Part shown: positions 1 through 10,723 of the stretch, one piece after another
How the letters are laid out: every line of letters begins with the position of its first letter
How positions within the stretch are numbered: position 1 is the stretch's first letter
DNA from: Catonia carolina
Lineage: Eukaryota; Arthropoda; Insecta; Hemiptera; Achilidae
Length of the DNA stretch: 64,000 bases
Assembly (NCBI GenBank): GCA_035578175.1
Contig: JAQMRL010000008.1
Span: 95,737,041-95,801,040 of the forward strand
Direction of reading: 5' to 3'
Notes under the pieces: generated by a model
What the model saw: only the letters and a program-made list of their open reading frames with translations
The model's database searches: none
Told to the model about the DNA's origin: nothing
Position numbers and translations under genes: made by a program

Positions 1-425
1 TGTTGGAAGCAGTAGTAGAAGCCTTCTTTTGGAATCATTGGAGCTGAGTTGTCGCATTTGATTCGATATCCTCCAAGGTTGCAAAACATTTCCCTTTGAG
101 GACCATTTTCAGAGTAGGGAACAGCCAGTAGTCGGTGGAGGGTCCTTCGAACTTGTCTCAAACAGCGATTCTCATACGACATTCCTTCTGATCCATGTTC
201 AGCAGCCTCTGAACATACTTTGCACTGTCATGTCTCATTTTCAAATCATTGCATAAAATGGCTTGAATTGATCCCTTTCAGATACTTACTTTGTTTGCCA
301 ACTCCGCGATTGTCATTCGTGGATCATCTAGAATCAGTTATTTCACTTTTACAACCATTTCAAAATGTTGATGGTCTCCTGCTGCGCTCGTCGTCCTCTA
401 ACATCTCTTAAAAATATTGCCTTCA
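1..425 (-). pseudogene. Decayed mariner (SETMAR-like) transposase, internally deleted
   Basis: Read on the minus strand, pieces of a mariner-family transposase appear in the right order but in shifting frames with stops. First comes an EDDERSRRPS-like motif, the acidic/arginine stretch after the first helix-turn-helix. Then come segments resembling DDPRMTIAELANKVSI and KYVQRLLNMDQKECRMR, which are second helix-turn-helix and linker. The reading then jumps to the C-terminal part (MVLKGKCFATLEDIESN) without the catalytic D,D34D core. The central deletion and stops make it a dead copy. The 3' end is cut by the window edge, so no terminal repeat is visible. Mariner type is fairly secure; subfamily is not. 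Confidence 0.7.
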
Positions 426-1595
426 GGTATAACGGACTGGACCCCTGCCCCAGTAGTGTCTGTTATACAAGAGTTTTTTCTGTACCAGTTTTTCTGCATA
501 TTTTAATGGAAAGTAGGGCAAATATTAATCTGTAATTATGTTTTATTACATTCTTTGTAAAGTAATTTTAAATATAATTTAGATGTATAAAAGCAAAATA
601 TAATAAAACAAACACACATTATTTTGCACAAATGTTTTCATTTATAATTTGTAATAAAAATATGAGACAATTTTTATCCCGTTCAGACCTAACATTTTTT
701 TCATCTGTCACCCATCATTGTTTACGTTAAGTTAATGTGCACAAAACAGTTGGACGTAAAATAAAAAGTAGAGATAAAATTTTTCTTTTGTAATAATTTA
801 TAATAATGTTGTTTTGAAGCCCATTCTGGAAATATTTGATAAATATTTAGAAGATATAGTCAAAAATATAATAGAATAAATCTTAGATTTGAAAAAATAT
901 GTATTTTTCTAGAAGATTTTGTAAAATTTTTGTTTATTAATGATTTTTTAAATTTTAGAAAGTAATAAAAAAATGTAAGCAAGGTTTGCTCAGTAAAGTG
1001 CCTCATTTTCTAATTTTGTTTGTTAGGTTGTTACAAGTGTATTAATAAAGGTATAGTAGAGTTACAATGTCCTTCAAAATAAATTTTTCGCTTTTTTTGT
1101 AATTGATTTTGCTCTCTTTTGTTACTAACTATTTTTAAAGAGTTTTTGTTGTTATTTTTCAGAATCTTTTAGATTAGTATTAGAGTTCTATTTATATTAA
1201 CATTAATTTAAATTTGAAAATCCAGTAATTAGAAAGAAATAATAATTTAAATTAAAAAAATTGTTTATTTAAATATTTAAACACTTTTACAGTATATTGT
1301 CTAAATATCTGTTTAGAATCTTTGTATCACATATTACATTCCATTTATGATTGCACGTTTAGTTTTGCAGTTAATATGCTTTTCACGGTTGATGAGCTCT
1401 GCTGTTCCACACGTTTAGACCAATCAGAACGTTTGACAGATTGCACGTGACAAACATTAAGCGTGCATGCGTATAAGAGCCGCAATAGTTCACTTACTCT
1501 CGTCTTGCATCTCGTACTGAACACATCGATTATAGAGTGCGTTAACATGCAATACTTTATAATATAATCAGCTAATTGTATGTTATAGGTTATAA
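426..1595. other. A/T-rich intergenic stretch without a recognisable gene
   Basis: I see no open frame with family resemblance and no clear repeat. Composition is strongly A/T-rich, apart from the more balanced segment around 1380-1530 described as a promoter-like cluster. Confidence 0.5.
1418..1500 (+). promoter_or_regulatory. Promoter-like cluster: CCAAT box, CACGTG E-box, TATA box
   Basis: A CCAAT motif at 1420, a perfect CACGTG at 1444-1449 and TATAAGAG at 1472 lie in that order in about 60 bp that is less A/T-rich than its surroundings. A pyrimidine-A-pyrimidine initiator-like site lies near 1492. No convincing coding region or RNA follows, so this could be a relic promoter (for example of a retroelement) or chance. 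Confidence 0.25.
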
Positions 1596-1745
1596 TTGAT
1601 ATTTTTTTTTTATTTAACGTCGCATCAACTGCAACGGTCATTAGCGACGACGTTGGGGTGGAACTTTATGTGATGTAGGATGAAATGATTTTTTGTAACG
1701 TATGAAAATATGCCATGCCTGAGTAGGATTCGAACCCAGGACCAC
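1596..1745 (-). repeat. tRNA-derived SINE fragment
   Basis: On the minus strand there is a tRNA B-box-like GGTTCGAATCC (near 1727-1737, seen on + as ggattcgaaccc). A body follows that ends in the TTAAATAAAAAAAAA-type tail at 1597-1618. The body resembles the copy at 7704-7873 (shared words tcatatgttac and gacgttaaa-tail). The tRNA-like head is incomplete. Confidence 0.55.
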
Positions 1746-2606
1746 ATATAATTGATATTAAAAGACCAAAAAAATGGCTGACAAAATATTTAACAGAGCT
1801 ACAAGAGCAAGGGCAATGTTGCTGGCGAGTGATTGGCTAGCTATAAAGTGGGTAGGAAGCAATACAAACGTTTAGAGCTCATCAGCCTTGAAAAATAGTA
1901 TAGATACACTTTTTTATATTATTGCTATATGCCCTAGATAACACATATTTTCCCAAAAGAAACATCACTCAAATTTTAATGAAGTACTCTTCAGTACATT
2001 GAATTACAGGTATAATAAACTTCTAGTTATCCAAAACTAGGTTAATCAAAACAATCAAAAATACTTTTTATGTAAAAATGAGTGATTTTTATTAATGTAA
2101 CTTAATGTTACAGAAAATGAACAAAGTAATATGGCTCTAAGATGTACCAAAGTATTTCCTGAATAGTTCAGAACGTGGTAATAATAATGAGTGGCACTTC
2201 GTAACTTTAGTGAGTTGACTGCCTCTTCTCTGGAAAAGAAAAGGACACAAGCATGGTCCTAAAAAGGACGATTGAGGGCTGTGACTGGTCAGGTTGTCGT
2301 AGTTAAACATCATCTTTTCTTATTTAGTCATCAATGAGCCTACATCAGAGTCAAAGACCCATGCCATTTTCTTCCATGTTATGGTGTGGTTCAGCACCCA
2401 ACAATATATACTTCACTTAAAAAGCAATTGTGTCAAAAGAAATAATACTTTATAGCGGAGCTAAACTACAGTGTACACAACTGTTAGGATGAAATTTGTA
2501 ATTTTTTTTCAAAAACTTGACTAGATTTTTTTAATATTGGTACTGTCACATCATAAATTATTTTCTGGATAAAATATTATTTCTTAAAAATTCCTTTCAT
2601 GAGTCT

Positions 2607-3172
2607 TATGTGTGGTGGCAATTTTTAAAAAGGCTTACCTTTGACTTATGGCAAAAACCATTAGTGATTTCTGTATCTATTCTTTAAGAGGAATCAAATG
2701 TCTGTATTTTTGTTTCCAAATTCTGACTCTGATTTCTTGATTTCCGGACGAAACCGAAACTTTAAACCCAATCTAGGTCCACTAACTTTTTGTGTAGATT
2801 ACGAATCCGAAAACTGTTTGTTGCTATCTTTCGTAATTTCTGACTTTGATTTCTTGATTTCCCGTTTTGGGCTAATTCCAGTCGAAACTGGATCTTCAAA
2901 CCCAATTTAGGCCCAATAACTTTTTGTGTAGATTACGAACCCGAAAACTATTTGTAGCTTTCTCTTGTAATTTCTGACTTTGATTTCTTGATTTCCGGTT
3001 TTGGGCTAATTCCAGTCGAAACTGGATCTTCAAACCCAATTTAGGCCCACTAACTTTTTGTGTAGATTACGAATCTAAAATTGATTTTTTTCTACCTCTT
3101 GTAGTTTCTGACATCAGGGTGTGATGGATGGACAAAACAAAATTATGGATGACAATTTAAAAAATTGCCACC
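2607..3172. repeat. Possible MITE bounded by GGTGGCAATTTTT inverted repeats
   Basis: The left side carries ggtggcaattttt (about 2613) and the right side its inverse (aaaattgccacc, about 3155-3168). Together they enclose the 117-134 bp tandem array. I cannot define a target-site duplication, so the mobile-element reading is tentative. Confidence 0.35.
2700..3117. repeat. Minisatellite of three ~117-134 bp units
   Basis: The phrase ttctgact starts at 2721, 2838 and 2972, and a broken version at 3105, giving spacings of 117, 134 and 133 bp. Units share 'gatttcttgatttcc', 'cccaatttaggccca' and 'actttttgtgtagattacga'. Two units contain a small ccagtcgaaactgg hairpin that the first lacks, which explains the shorter first period. 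An open frame across the first two units (2698-2910) looks like chance. Confidence 0.85.
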
Positions 3173-4600
3173 AATAAATTATTACTCATAAAAGTGGATT
3201 ATCCAAAATTATTTCAAGTAACTAGGAGTTTATTGTATTATTAAATAAATATACTTTTTTACTTAATAAGCAATTTGTTAACATTGAATTAACTTAAAAA
3301 TTTCATAATAAAACTGGTTGATATTTCGGTTCATAGAATAAAAGATATTGGTTTTACAAATTTAATGAGCATAATTTCCTTTTTATTTACACATATCAGA
3401 GTGCGTTTTTTCTTGATTAAAAAAAGTTGTACTTGTCAGAATTACAATAGATAAGAGGTCATTTATGTCATATTTTGATTAAAATGACCAATTGTGAAAT
3501 ATTTTTTGTATTTTGAGAGATATTCATTGTATAATTATTTAGTAGTGCCTCTTGCCATTTTTAATTATGCTGATTAAAAAGTTCATAGACTTTGAAATTG
3601 TATTGTAATGAAATTAAAGAAAATTTATTGTGATATAATCAATGGGCCTTCTTGTAGTACGCAATTTAGTATTAAAAATAGTAATGTTAGTTTTATAAAT
3701 ATGCGATGACAAATATTTTGTCACAAAATTTTTAATTGATACAAAAATGTTTTGTATTTTCAAATTTTATTGTAATGTTTATTTCTGTAATAAAACAATA
3801 ACAACCTAGTATATTAAAAAACTATATTTTTGTGATATTATTAATTCATATATAATAAACAAGAATGGTTCTTAAAAAGGTAATCTGTTGGCCATTATAT
3901 CTACTCTCCTTAATTTTTTTTTGTGATAGTTTTAACCATGCGCTTGGAAAATCTCATTTTTTGTCTTTTGTGTCAGCATATCACGTTCAGTTGATTAAGT
4001 CTAATATACTTTCAGCATTACTTGTCCTATACCTTGACACGTACTTAAAATCACTCGTCAATAGTTTCTGCCCCAGTAAGGAAGTTGTAAAATTGCCAAA
4101 ATAGTGGAAGTTTCCTTCAATACTGGTTGTGATTAAGCAAAATCTTTTTCGCTAAATTTTGGGAATAAAACTACACTGATGTTGGTTAAGAATTGGAATT
4201 GTGAATCCTATCTGTAATGCCTTCTAACAAAAATTATCTGTTCTGCATCTTCTTATTCCTGTCCAGTTTCTTTATTTTTGAATAACATTATTCCATCCAT
4301 CGGCAATGTTTCTATAATCACCATTCCATTATAATAAAATGAATTGTAGTCACGTCTGACCAAGCTGTAAATGCTACTGCAAATAAATTTCAAAAAATAT
4401 TTGTATTGATATCTTCCAGGCCCTCTCATTCTACTTAACTCTTGACCATTTCCTTAACTCTTACTAAAATGTATATAATAATTTGTTTTATGGAATAACC
4501 TCAACTTAAACATATTTCCTAATGTAAGTTATAGGTATATAATACAATATACGTTATACAAAATATTTTTGTATTGAGTAGAATGTTGTTAAAATTTATA
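3173..4600. other. A/T-rich intergenic stretch, nothing recognised
   Basis: Short open frames such as 3865-4104 have no family resemblance and an A/T-biased hydrophobic composition typical of chance. No repeats were matched to the rest of the window. Confidence 0.5.
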
Positions 4601-4604
4601 TTTT

Positions 4605-5540
4605 TAGGTTATGTGGTTCAAATTCTAATATAGGTGGTTACTTTTATACAGATTTGAACACTATAGTCGTTTGCACATTCAGTTGACACAATGGATCTTA
4701 TGGGAATCGTCACTGCTATTAGTGCAACTAAAAACATCAATTAAAGGCAACTGGAAACGTATATATGAATACATTTTTTAAACCTCTCTAGAACATGTAT
4801 TTTTTAAGGTAGAACTACAAATTCAATTTTGCTGAACAGAAAAAACATTATGTATTTTGTAGAATGTTTAATGAATTGTAAAATTATAAAAAACCGTAAA
4901 AACATTTTCCCTTATTAGGGGGTGGGTTCAAAATGAATATCTTATCTATTTTATTGCAGACTTACTAATGCCTTTTCCACATTCCCTCGCCAAACTTTCT
5001 GAACACTGCGTGATAAATGTAAACAAATGATGCAATTGGTTATTACAAATTTAAAAATTGTTTCCCAGAATAGATATCGAAAAAATATTTCACATTTGGA
5101 ATCCGCATATATGAAGTTGAGTATAAACTTATAGTGTTAATTATTAATTAATAGTCATGTAGACTACTCTACATTATAAAGGTTTGTTATGGATAGGGCG
5201 CGGAGGAGGGAATATTATTGGTTATGATGGCATTGATTGATCTACAAAGCCGATGTTTGTGGTTGTGCTAGTAGCAGTAAGAGCCTAATAAGAAATACAC
5301 TCTCCTATACTGCTCCATTGTGTCAACTGAACGTGCAAACAACTGTAGACAGTGGTTAATGTAGTGTACTTTGATGGTTGAGTTCAATTAACCATACTCT
5401 CTCAGGAATGATCGGCCTGAGTCTGTACTATACTACACCTCGTACATAGCATCCTCATCTCATTGAGGCATGAGGGCTGCTTATTGTTCTTAAGTTGAAC
5501 AGATTGCGTAGTACACATATTAGGGATTAAAAAAATTATT
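4605..5540 (+). repeat. tRNA-SINE 'C' copy, split by a MITE
   Basis: A B-box-like ggttcaaattc (4615) and the following acttttatacagatttgaac match the SINE copies at 31950-32302 and 59143-59480. The sequence then stops at 4663 and resumes at 5346 with gacagtggtt, ...actttgatggttg, ...ctctcaggaatg, ...cagattgc and an A-rich tail. Removing 4664-5345 plus one TA restores a continuous SINE. Confidence 0.8.
4664..5345. mobile_element. TA-flanked MITE (~682 bp), Tc1/mariner-like
   Basis: The ends are inverted repeats of about 31 bp: the left begins tagtcgtttgcacattcag and the right reads, inverted, cagttgtttgcacgttcag. Both continue ttgacacaatgga. TA dinucleotides flank both sides (4662-4663, 5346-5347), and the flanks join into an uninterrupted SINE. 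There is no transposase, so this is a non-autonomous element of the TA-targeting class. Confidence 0.8.
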
Positions 5541-5890
5541 TTTTAATCTTGTGATATAAATTATTACAGGTATATTATGTTATTACTTGTATTTTATTAT
5601 AAAATTATTACAAAAATATTATTATATTCTTATACTGTGTATTCTGTGTGTATTTTTTTAATAAAATTGTTAGAGGAATGATGTAGGTACCAAATGATTA
5701 GTGTAAAATTAACCAAAAATAAAAGTAATATTTTTTTTCTCAAATTTGTTTTTTTCTTTTGTATTATACCTGCTGCTGCTAAGGGTGTATAACTGTTTTC
5801 AACGTATAATAAATTGTGAAAACCTTACCCCCGTAATTTTTAAATTTGATGTTGTATGGTGACGTCTACATTTTTGGTATTAATTTACAG

Positions 5891-6382
5891 GTGCTACTAT
5901 AGTATGCGGCCTAAAACGTTATGTTTAGTAAAGTTTGTATTTGTTGATGTGGTAGCACTGTCTACTAGCACTTTTCGAGCGTAAAGATTCACATATTTTA
6001 CATAGGTTATGCCTGAACTACATTTACTACTAATCATAACTAGACCATATATCATGGAAAATTATGAGAAAAGAAGAACCTGATTTATTTGTTGTTTTTC
6101 TTAATGATATTCATAGTGTGTATTGTGTATAGACAGATTTTACATAAAAATAACTGAAATGCACACATAAACGTTAAGTAAATGATGTACTTACCTGTAA
6201 TATTTAATATCCTTTTCGTGTGAATTATCCTTTTTATTGTCCTTATTTTATCCCTTTTTGTTGAAGTTATCCTTTTATTTTATAAGTATACGATACGAAA
6301 AGTGCTTGAGGATAGTGCTACCACACCAACAAATACAAACTTCACTAAACATAACGCGGTAGGCTGCATACTGTAGTAGCAC
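5891..6382. mobile_element. Fold-back/MITE with ~88-bp inverted arms
   Basis: The left arm 5891-5978 (starting ggtgctactatagtatgc) is the inverse of 6296-6382 (ending gcatactgtagtagcacc), with scattered mismatches. The flanks aatttaca and attttaca are a plausible imperfect 8-bp target duplication, which would suit a hAT-like origin. The loop has no coding potential. Confidence 0.75.
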
Positions 6383-6589
6383 CATTTTACATAATACCAA
6401 GAGGCTTAAAAAATGAGAAATAGAGAAAATTCAAGCCTTCAAATTATGGATTTATCAGTGTATGTAAAGGATATCATGGCCGGAAAAGAGGACAAATGAG
6501 TAAGTCTTACATCAGATGTTTAAAGAGCTAGGAATTGATTGATAAAAATTGGAGTATTTTAGACATTTTATGCGAGGACATAAATACCA

Positions 6590-7050
6590 ACTGCTGCAGT
6601 TGATTCTTCTTCATGTACCATGTCCTTTCAGAATCATTGTAGCAATTTTTACTATATTCGCCAATCGATAAAGTGCACTTGTACTCTGTACCAGTCGCGT
6701 GAGTTCTTCAACCACGATGTTTATCTTCAACCTTGACCACATTTGCCCATTATTTTTCCTTGCATGATATTCTGCAGTAATCTGTGTTTCTGACCTCTCA
6801 TCATGTGTCCAAAGTATTCAAGTTCCTTTTTTTTTAATTGCGCTTATAATTTCATTGCTCTTATCCAAACAATTTTGTATCTCAGAATTGCAGACTTTTA
6901 CCATCTAAGAAACTTTCAACGTCTTTTTGTAACAATACATCTGGAATACTACAGTTGCTTCTTGTAATCTCTGTTCAAAGTTCAAGCCTCAACACCATGT
7001 AACAGAACCAAAAACACATAGCATCAAACTAAGTAACTCATGATCTCTAC
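6590..7050 (-). pseudogene. LINE ORF2 C-terminal remnant (RTE/craniofacial-2-like)
   Basis: The minus strand around 6740-6815 reads YFGHMMRGQKHRLLQNIMQG, followed by KIMGKCGQG. This is the characteristic C-terminal block ('FGHIMR...... IM.GK..G.RG') of RTE/Jockey-type LINE ORF2 proteins. Further degenerate matches continue on both sides with stops and frameshifts. Clade assignment is tentative. Confidence 0.65.
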
Positions 7051-7703
7051 TAGATAAGAATCCTATACAGTTGTGCATTTTTTTAAATATGACTAAGGAT
7101 TATATAAAAGGAATTACTGTAAATCCTAGTTTTCAAACCAATTTTCTGGGAGCGTTTCATAAATTAAGAAACTATTCCTTGCAGGACATTGATCATTTAG
7201 GTATATTTTTAGTGTTAAATTTCATCCATGCTTATTGGGTAAGTTACTTAACTGTTAAATAACACTTAAGTATCTTGTAGAGCACAAAAAATGTAAATGA
7301 GGTGATTTCAAAGAAAATCATAGGAGCTGTTTTTGAGAAAATGCAAGAAAGTGAAAAGTTGCGTGAGTAAACTATTACTATTTCCAGTTTATAGTTAAGA
7401 GTGACTTGAAGTGATGGTCAACAGGGAATAAATCATGAACAAAAACCAATTGGGTATAACCATTTTATTTACAAAATACAAGGAAACTAGGTTAACAATA
7501 AAAAAAAATTGTTCTGAAACACACACAATTTTTTCTTGATAATGTAAACAATAATAAACATAAATAACCTAGTTTAATCATAGTAAACAATGTAAAATGA
7601 AAAACATATTAACCTAATTTTAATTATGGGAGAATGGCGGTAAAGAGACGCTATGTTAGCTTAAAAATACAAAAAAATCACTAATTGACACTAAACAAAA
7701 ACA

Positions 7704-7873
7704 GCTTGATTTTTTTTTTTGTTTAACGTCCGACTGTTTTGCAATTACTGCTAATGCAGACGGTGAAGCATGAAATGATATTTTGCAACATATGAAAATA
7801 TACTGAATGGGATTCGAGAGTAAGACCGCATGATAAGAGGCGAGCATGTTACCAACTACGCCAATGTGGCCGG
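7704..7873 (-). repeat. tRNA-derived SINE
   Basis: On the minus strand it begins with a tRNA-like head, ggccacattggcgtagttgg (A box), then a B-box-like ctctcgaatccca. A short body follows (gtctgcattagcagtaattg, seen again at 13708 and 55041), then a gacgttaaa-A(n) tail. It is about 170 bp and degenerate in the promoter boxes. Confidence 0.7.
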
Positions 7874-8445
7874 ACAAAAAAAAACAGCTTGAAATAAAAG
7901 TTGTAGGTTTTTAATTTTCAATAACTGGTTATAATATTTTGCATATATTACAATAACTGGTAAACATGTTTATCGTAAAATGCAAACTAAGGCCACAATT
8001 TAAAAAAAAACCCCAGATTTTACTGATTCAGTGAGAAAATATGACAAAATTACATATTATCATATTTATATAATCACATAATCATTCCATACATAATATT
8101 TATTACATTTTGTGCTCTGGCCGGCGAACGGCAGCGATTTTTGTAGTGAAACAAATGCCTAATGCATGGTTTTGAATTTTTAAAATTTTGCCGCGTCAGT
8201 TTATACAACTTTGGTGTTTAACCTCCAGTAAACTAAAATCAAAACTTACCTCCTTTCATATTTAAATTTTACGCTGTAAATTCAGAAATCAATTAAAATA
8301 TAATTTTAAGTCAAATAAATCATTATTTAATAACGTTCTGAGTTGTCTATTTATGTAGTTATCATTTTAATATTCTTTTGACCAGGTGAAAAATTTAAGG
8401 ATCAGGTGTTTTTAGATTTATCAGTTTTGCAAATAGTGGTGTCAA
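7874..8445 (+). other. Upstream region of the COLGALT gene
   Basis: This non-repetitive stretch precedes the first coding exon. A short GC-richer patch (8118-8150, ggccggcgaacggcagcg) stands out from the A/T-rich surroundings and could belong to the promoter or 5' leader. No TATA box or splice site can be assigned firmly. Confidence 0.35.
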
Positions 8446-8672
8446 ATGGCGGTGTTTCAAATCTTACTTTCAATTATTTTGTACATAAAACTAAATACGA
8501 TTAGGTTTTCGTCATGTGAAATACTTACGAATGAATTCTACAATGAAGAAATATATTTTAAAGAGCCAACTGTATTTGTTGCCATATTAGTTAGAAATAA
8601 AGCCATATCGTTGCCATACTTTTTTACTTGTTTAGAGAGGTTAGATTATCCTAAACAGAGACTATATTTATG
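8446..8672 (+). CDS. COLGALT1: Procollagen galactosyltransferase, coding exon 1 (signal peptide and start of GT domain 1)
   Basis: This is the first of five exons of a glycosyltransferase 25 family protein. The enzyme transfers galactose from UDP-galactose to hydroxylysine of collagen in the endoplasmic reticulum. The exon starts with a hydrophobic stretch (MAVFQILLSIILYIKL) that fits a secretory signal peptide. It then reads EPTVFVAILVRNKA and FTCLERLDYPKQRLYLW, the family's conserved N-terminal block. It ends in TG before a consensus GTAAGT donor at 8673. The 227 nt leave a split codon (TG|G, Trp) completed by the next exon. The ATG at 8446 is chosen because it gives the signal peptide directly. 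Insects usually have one COLGALT orthologue; the vertebrate symbol is used for that family. Confidence 0.9.
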
Positions 8673-9361
8673 GTAAGTCGAACAATTTCAGTTAATTTAT
8701 TTAGATGCTAAACTTTAGTGGACAATAATTTACCAAAATTACAATTTACGAGTGCCAGTAATGCGTAATATTGGTTATTTGATAATAAAAGGGTTAGTGT
8801 ATAAAGCTTTTTTATTTGTTTATTTCTATTAGGGTTGTTTGTTTTAAAATAATTTGTTATATATACATTTTTGTTAGTAAATTTTTAGTATAAAAAGGAC
8901 AGAGATTTATTTAAAGTAGTGCCTTTTTTCATAAATGTGTTTGTGTTTGAGATGTGATAGGTTAGGTATAAGAATTACTGATTACGGGTCTAATGTTTTG
9001 ACAGAAAGCAACTGATTTAAACGTTTAATTTTAAAATAACATTAAAAGTTGTTTTTTAAAAAGTGTAATATTATTCTAATCTCCCCTTTTATAAACAGAC
9101 TAAGTTGTTGTTTTTCAATTCAGTCTTTCAGATTTTAGCTTATGGTTGGTCAACTATTTGTTTATCGTAACTCAGTATTATTGTAAGGCTATGTTAGGCA
9201 CCATAAATTTGGTGTTGAAAATATTCCATTTCTAAATACTAGCAACAGAAATATCCCGTTCAGACCCAAGATAAATCATAACACAAGTTTACAATGTAAC
9301 CTTACACATTTAAAAAGCCTTTGTTTTTGTTGAATACAATTCTATTAATCAGGTTTTTGTT

Positions 9362-9490
9362 TTGCCGGTCCATTGGTGTAGTGATCCGTGCAACTGGCTT
9401 CTATGTTAAGGGTCTTGGGTTTGATTCCTGATCAGGTCTCTGGCTTTTTTTATCTTTATTTCACCAATGCAAAAGCCAAGGCTTATATAG
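9362..9490 (+). repeat. tRNA-like SINE fragment
   Basis: An A-box-like attggtgtagtgatc (9371) and a B-box-like gggtttgattcc (9417) are spaced as in a tRNA gene, but the flanking stems do not pair as a functional tRNA. The following tcaccaatgc...ccaaggcttat resembles a SINE body. Confidence 0.5.
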
Positions 9491-9837
9491 TAATCATTAT
9501 CCAGTAAAAGTAAAAAAAAAACAAATTTGTGTTTCTCAAAAATGTATCTTTATACCAGTTTTAGTCATTACAAATTCTGAACTGAATAGTAAGATTTTGT
9601 TCTACATCGGAACTGTTTATTTAAAAATCATTATGAATTATTTTTTTTCTAATCTTTTTCACCAGTCCTCATGTGTATTATGTAGAGCCTTGTTTGAGGC
9701 TTGCTAAAAATACTTCCATATTTTTAGTAATTGGCACCTAAGGATGTCTCTTGTTAGAAACCATTATCAGGAATCATACATCTCTTTTGAATATTCTTGA
9801 GATATGCTGAATTATGGAATAGTTATGCCTTATAATT

Positions 9838-10035
9838 ACTAAACGAGACAATCCACAAGAACAACTTTTTGCTGGGCAAGACCGAATCGAACAAGTGGAA
9901 GCCTTTAATTATCTGGGAACCCAAGTCAACTGCAGTGCAAGCCACCTGCCAGAAATAAAGATCAGAATTGAAAAAGCTAGGGCAGCATTCCTAAAAATGA
10001 GTCCTTTTCTATCGGCCCGCAACCTGATTCAAATT
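9838..10035 (+). pseudogene. LINE ORF2 fragment
   Basis: The + strand reads FAGQDRIEQVEAFNYLG followed by TQVNCSASHLPEIKIRIEKA. This is the 'V..F.YLG..I......EI..RI.KA' block found downstream of the reverse transcriptase palm in RTE/Jockey-type LINEs. Nothing upstream or downstream continues it, so it is an isolated relic in intron 1. Confidence 0.7.
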
Positions 10036-10039
10036 ATTA

Positions 10040-10200
10040 CTATTCCTTATCTACCATGGTAGGAGCAGGAAGTTTTAAATTGTGACTTGTAATAAATTTT
10101 AATTTACTGAAGATGTGTACAAGATACACGAAAGCGCTATAAACATTGGTAAGTGTTTTATGTTACCGTATTCTGGTGGTTAGTAAAAATATATATTTCA
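10040..10200 (+). repeat. Half copy of fold-back family D
   Basis: It matches the right arm of the fold-back elements at 20587-20877 and 51474-51792. Shared words are ttatctaccatggtagga, actgaagatgtgtacaaga and tattctggtggttag. The left arm is missing. Confidence 0.7.
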
Positions 10201-10304
10201 GCCTTATTATTAATATATAACATCTATCATTAATTGTTGTGCATGCAAATAACGTACGCATTACTAACCAACTTTTAATTAATAATATGTGTGGTATTTT
10301 ATAG

Positions 10305-10536
10305 GATTAGAAGTGATTTTAATGAAGATAATTCAACTGAAATAGTTCAAGAATGGTTATCGCAATGGGCTGGTCATTATCATGGTGTCGATGTTATTAT
10401 GTCTAAATCACCGCCTTATAAGTTACCAGATGAAAAAGGTCCTGCTCATTGGCCTCTTACGCGATATTCCCACATTATCAATTTAAGAGAAGAAGCTTTA
10501 AACTTGGCGAGACAAACGTGGGCTGATTATATTTGG
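10305..10536 (+). CDS. COLGALT1: Procollagen galactosyltransferase, coding exon 2
   Basis: The exon opens after a ...TTTTATAG acceptor. The first base completes the Trp codon split from exon 1, and the protein continues IRSDFNEDNSTEIVQEWL. Further conserved blocks are KGPAHWPLTRYSHIINLREE and ALNLARQTWADYIW. These belong to the first glycosyltransferase domain of the GT25/COLGALT family. The exon ends after TGG at 10536 before a GTGAGT donor. Its 232 nt bring the reading frame to phase 0. There is no stop or frameshift, so the exon appears functional. Intron 1 (8673-10304) is 1.6 kb and holds a SINE, a LINE relic and a fold-back half. Confidence 0.93.
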
Positions 10537-10723
10537 GTGAGTATAGTTTACAATTATCTACTTTAGTAGACGTATCTTATACATTTTATGATTGAAACAG
10601 AACAATTGAGTTTCTGTATTTCAATACTTTGGTCTGTGACCTTTATACTTTTGTGTGACAAATAGGTAGCTTTGATTCAGCTTGCTTTTAAAGAGTTGCC
10701 TGAGAGACTGATTGATTATTTTA

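Noticed and set aside
9362..9440. A functional tRNA gene
   Set aside because: A and B boxes are present, but the acceptor and anticodon stems do not pair; a SINE head is the better reading. The same applies at 7704-7873, 14955-15040 and 18970-19010.
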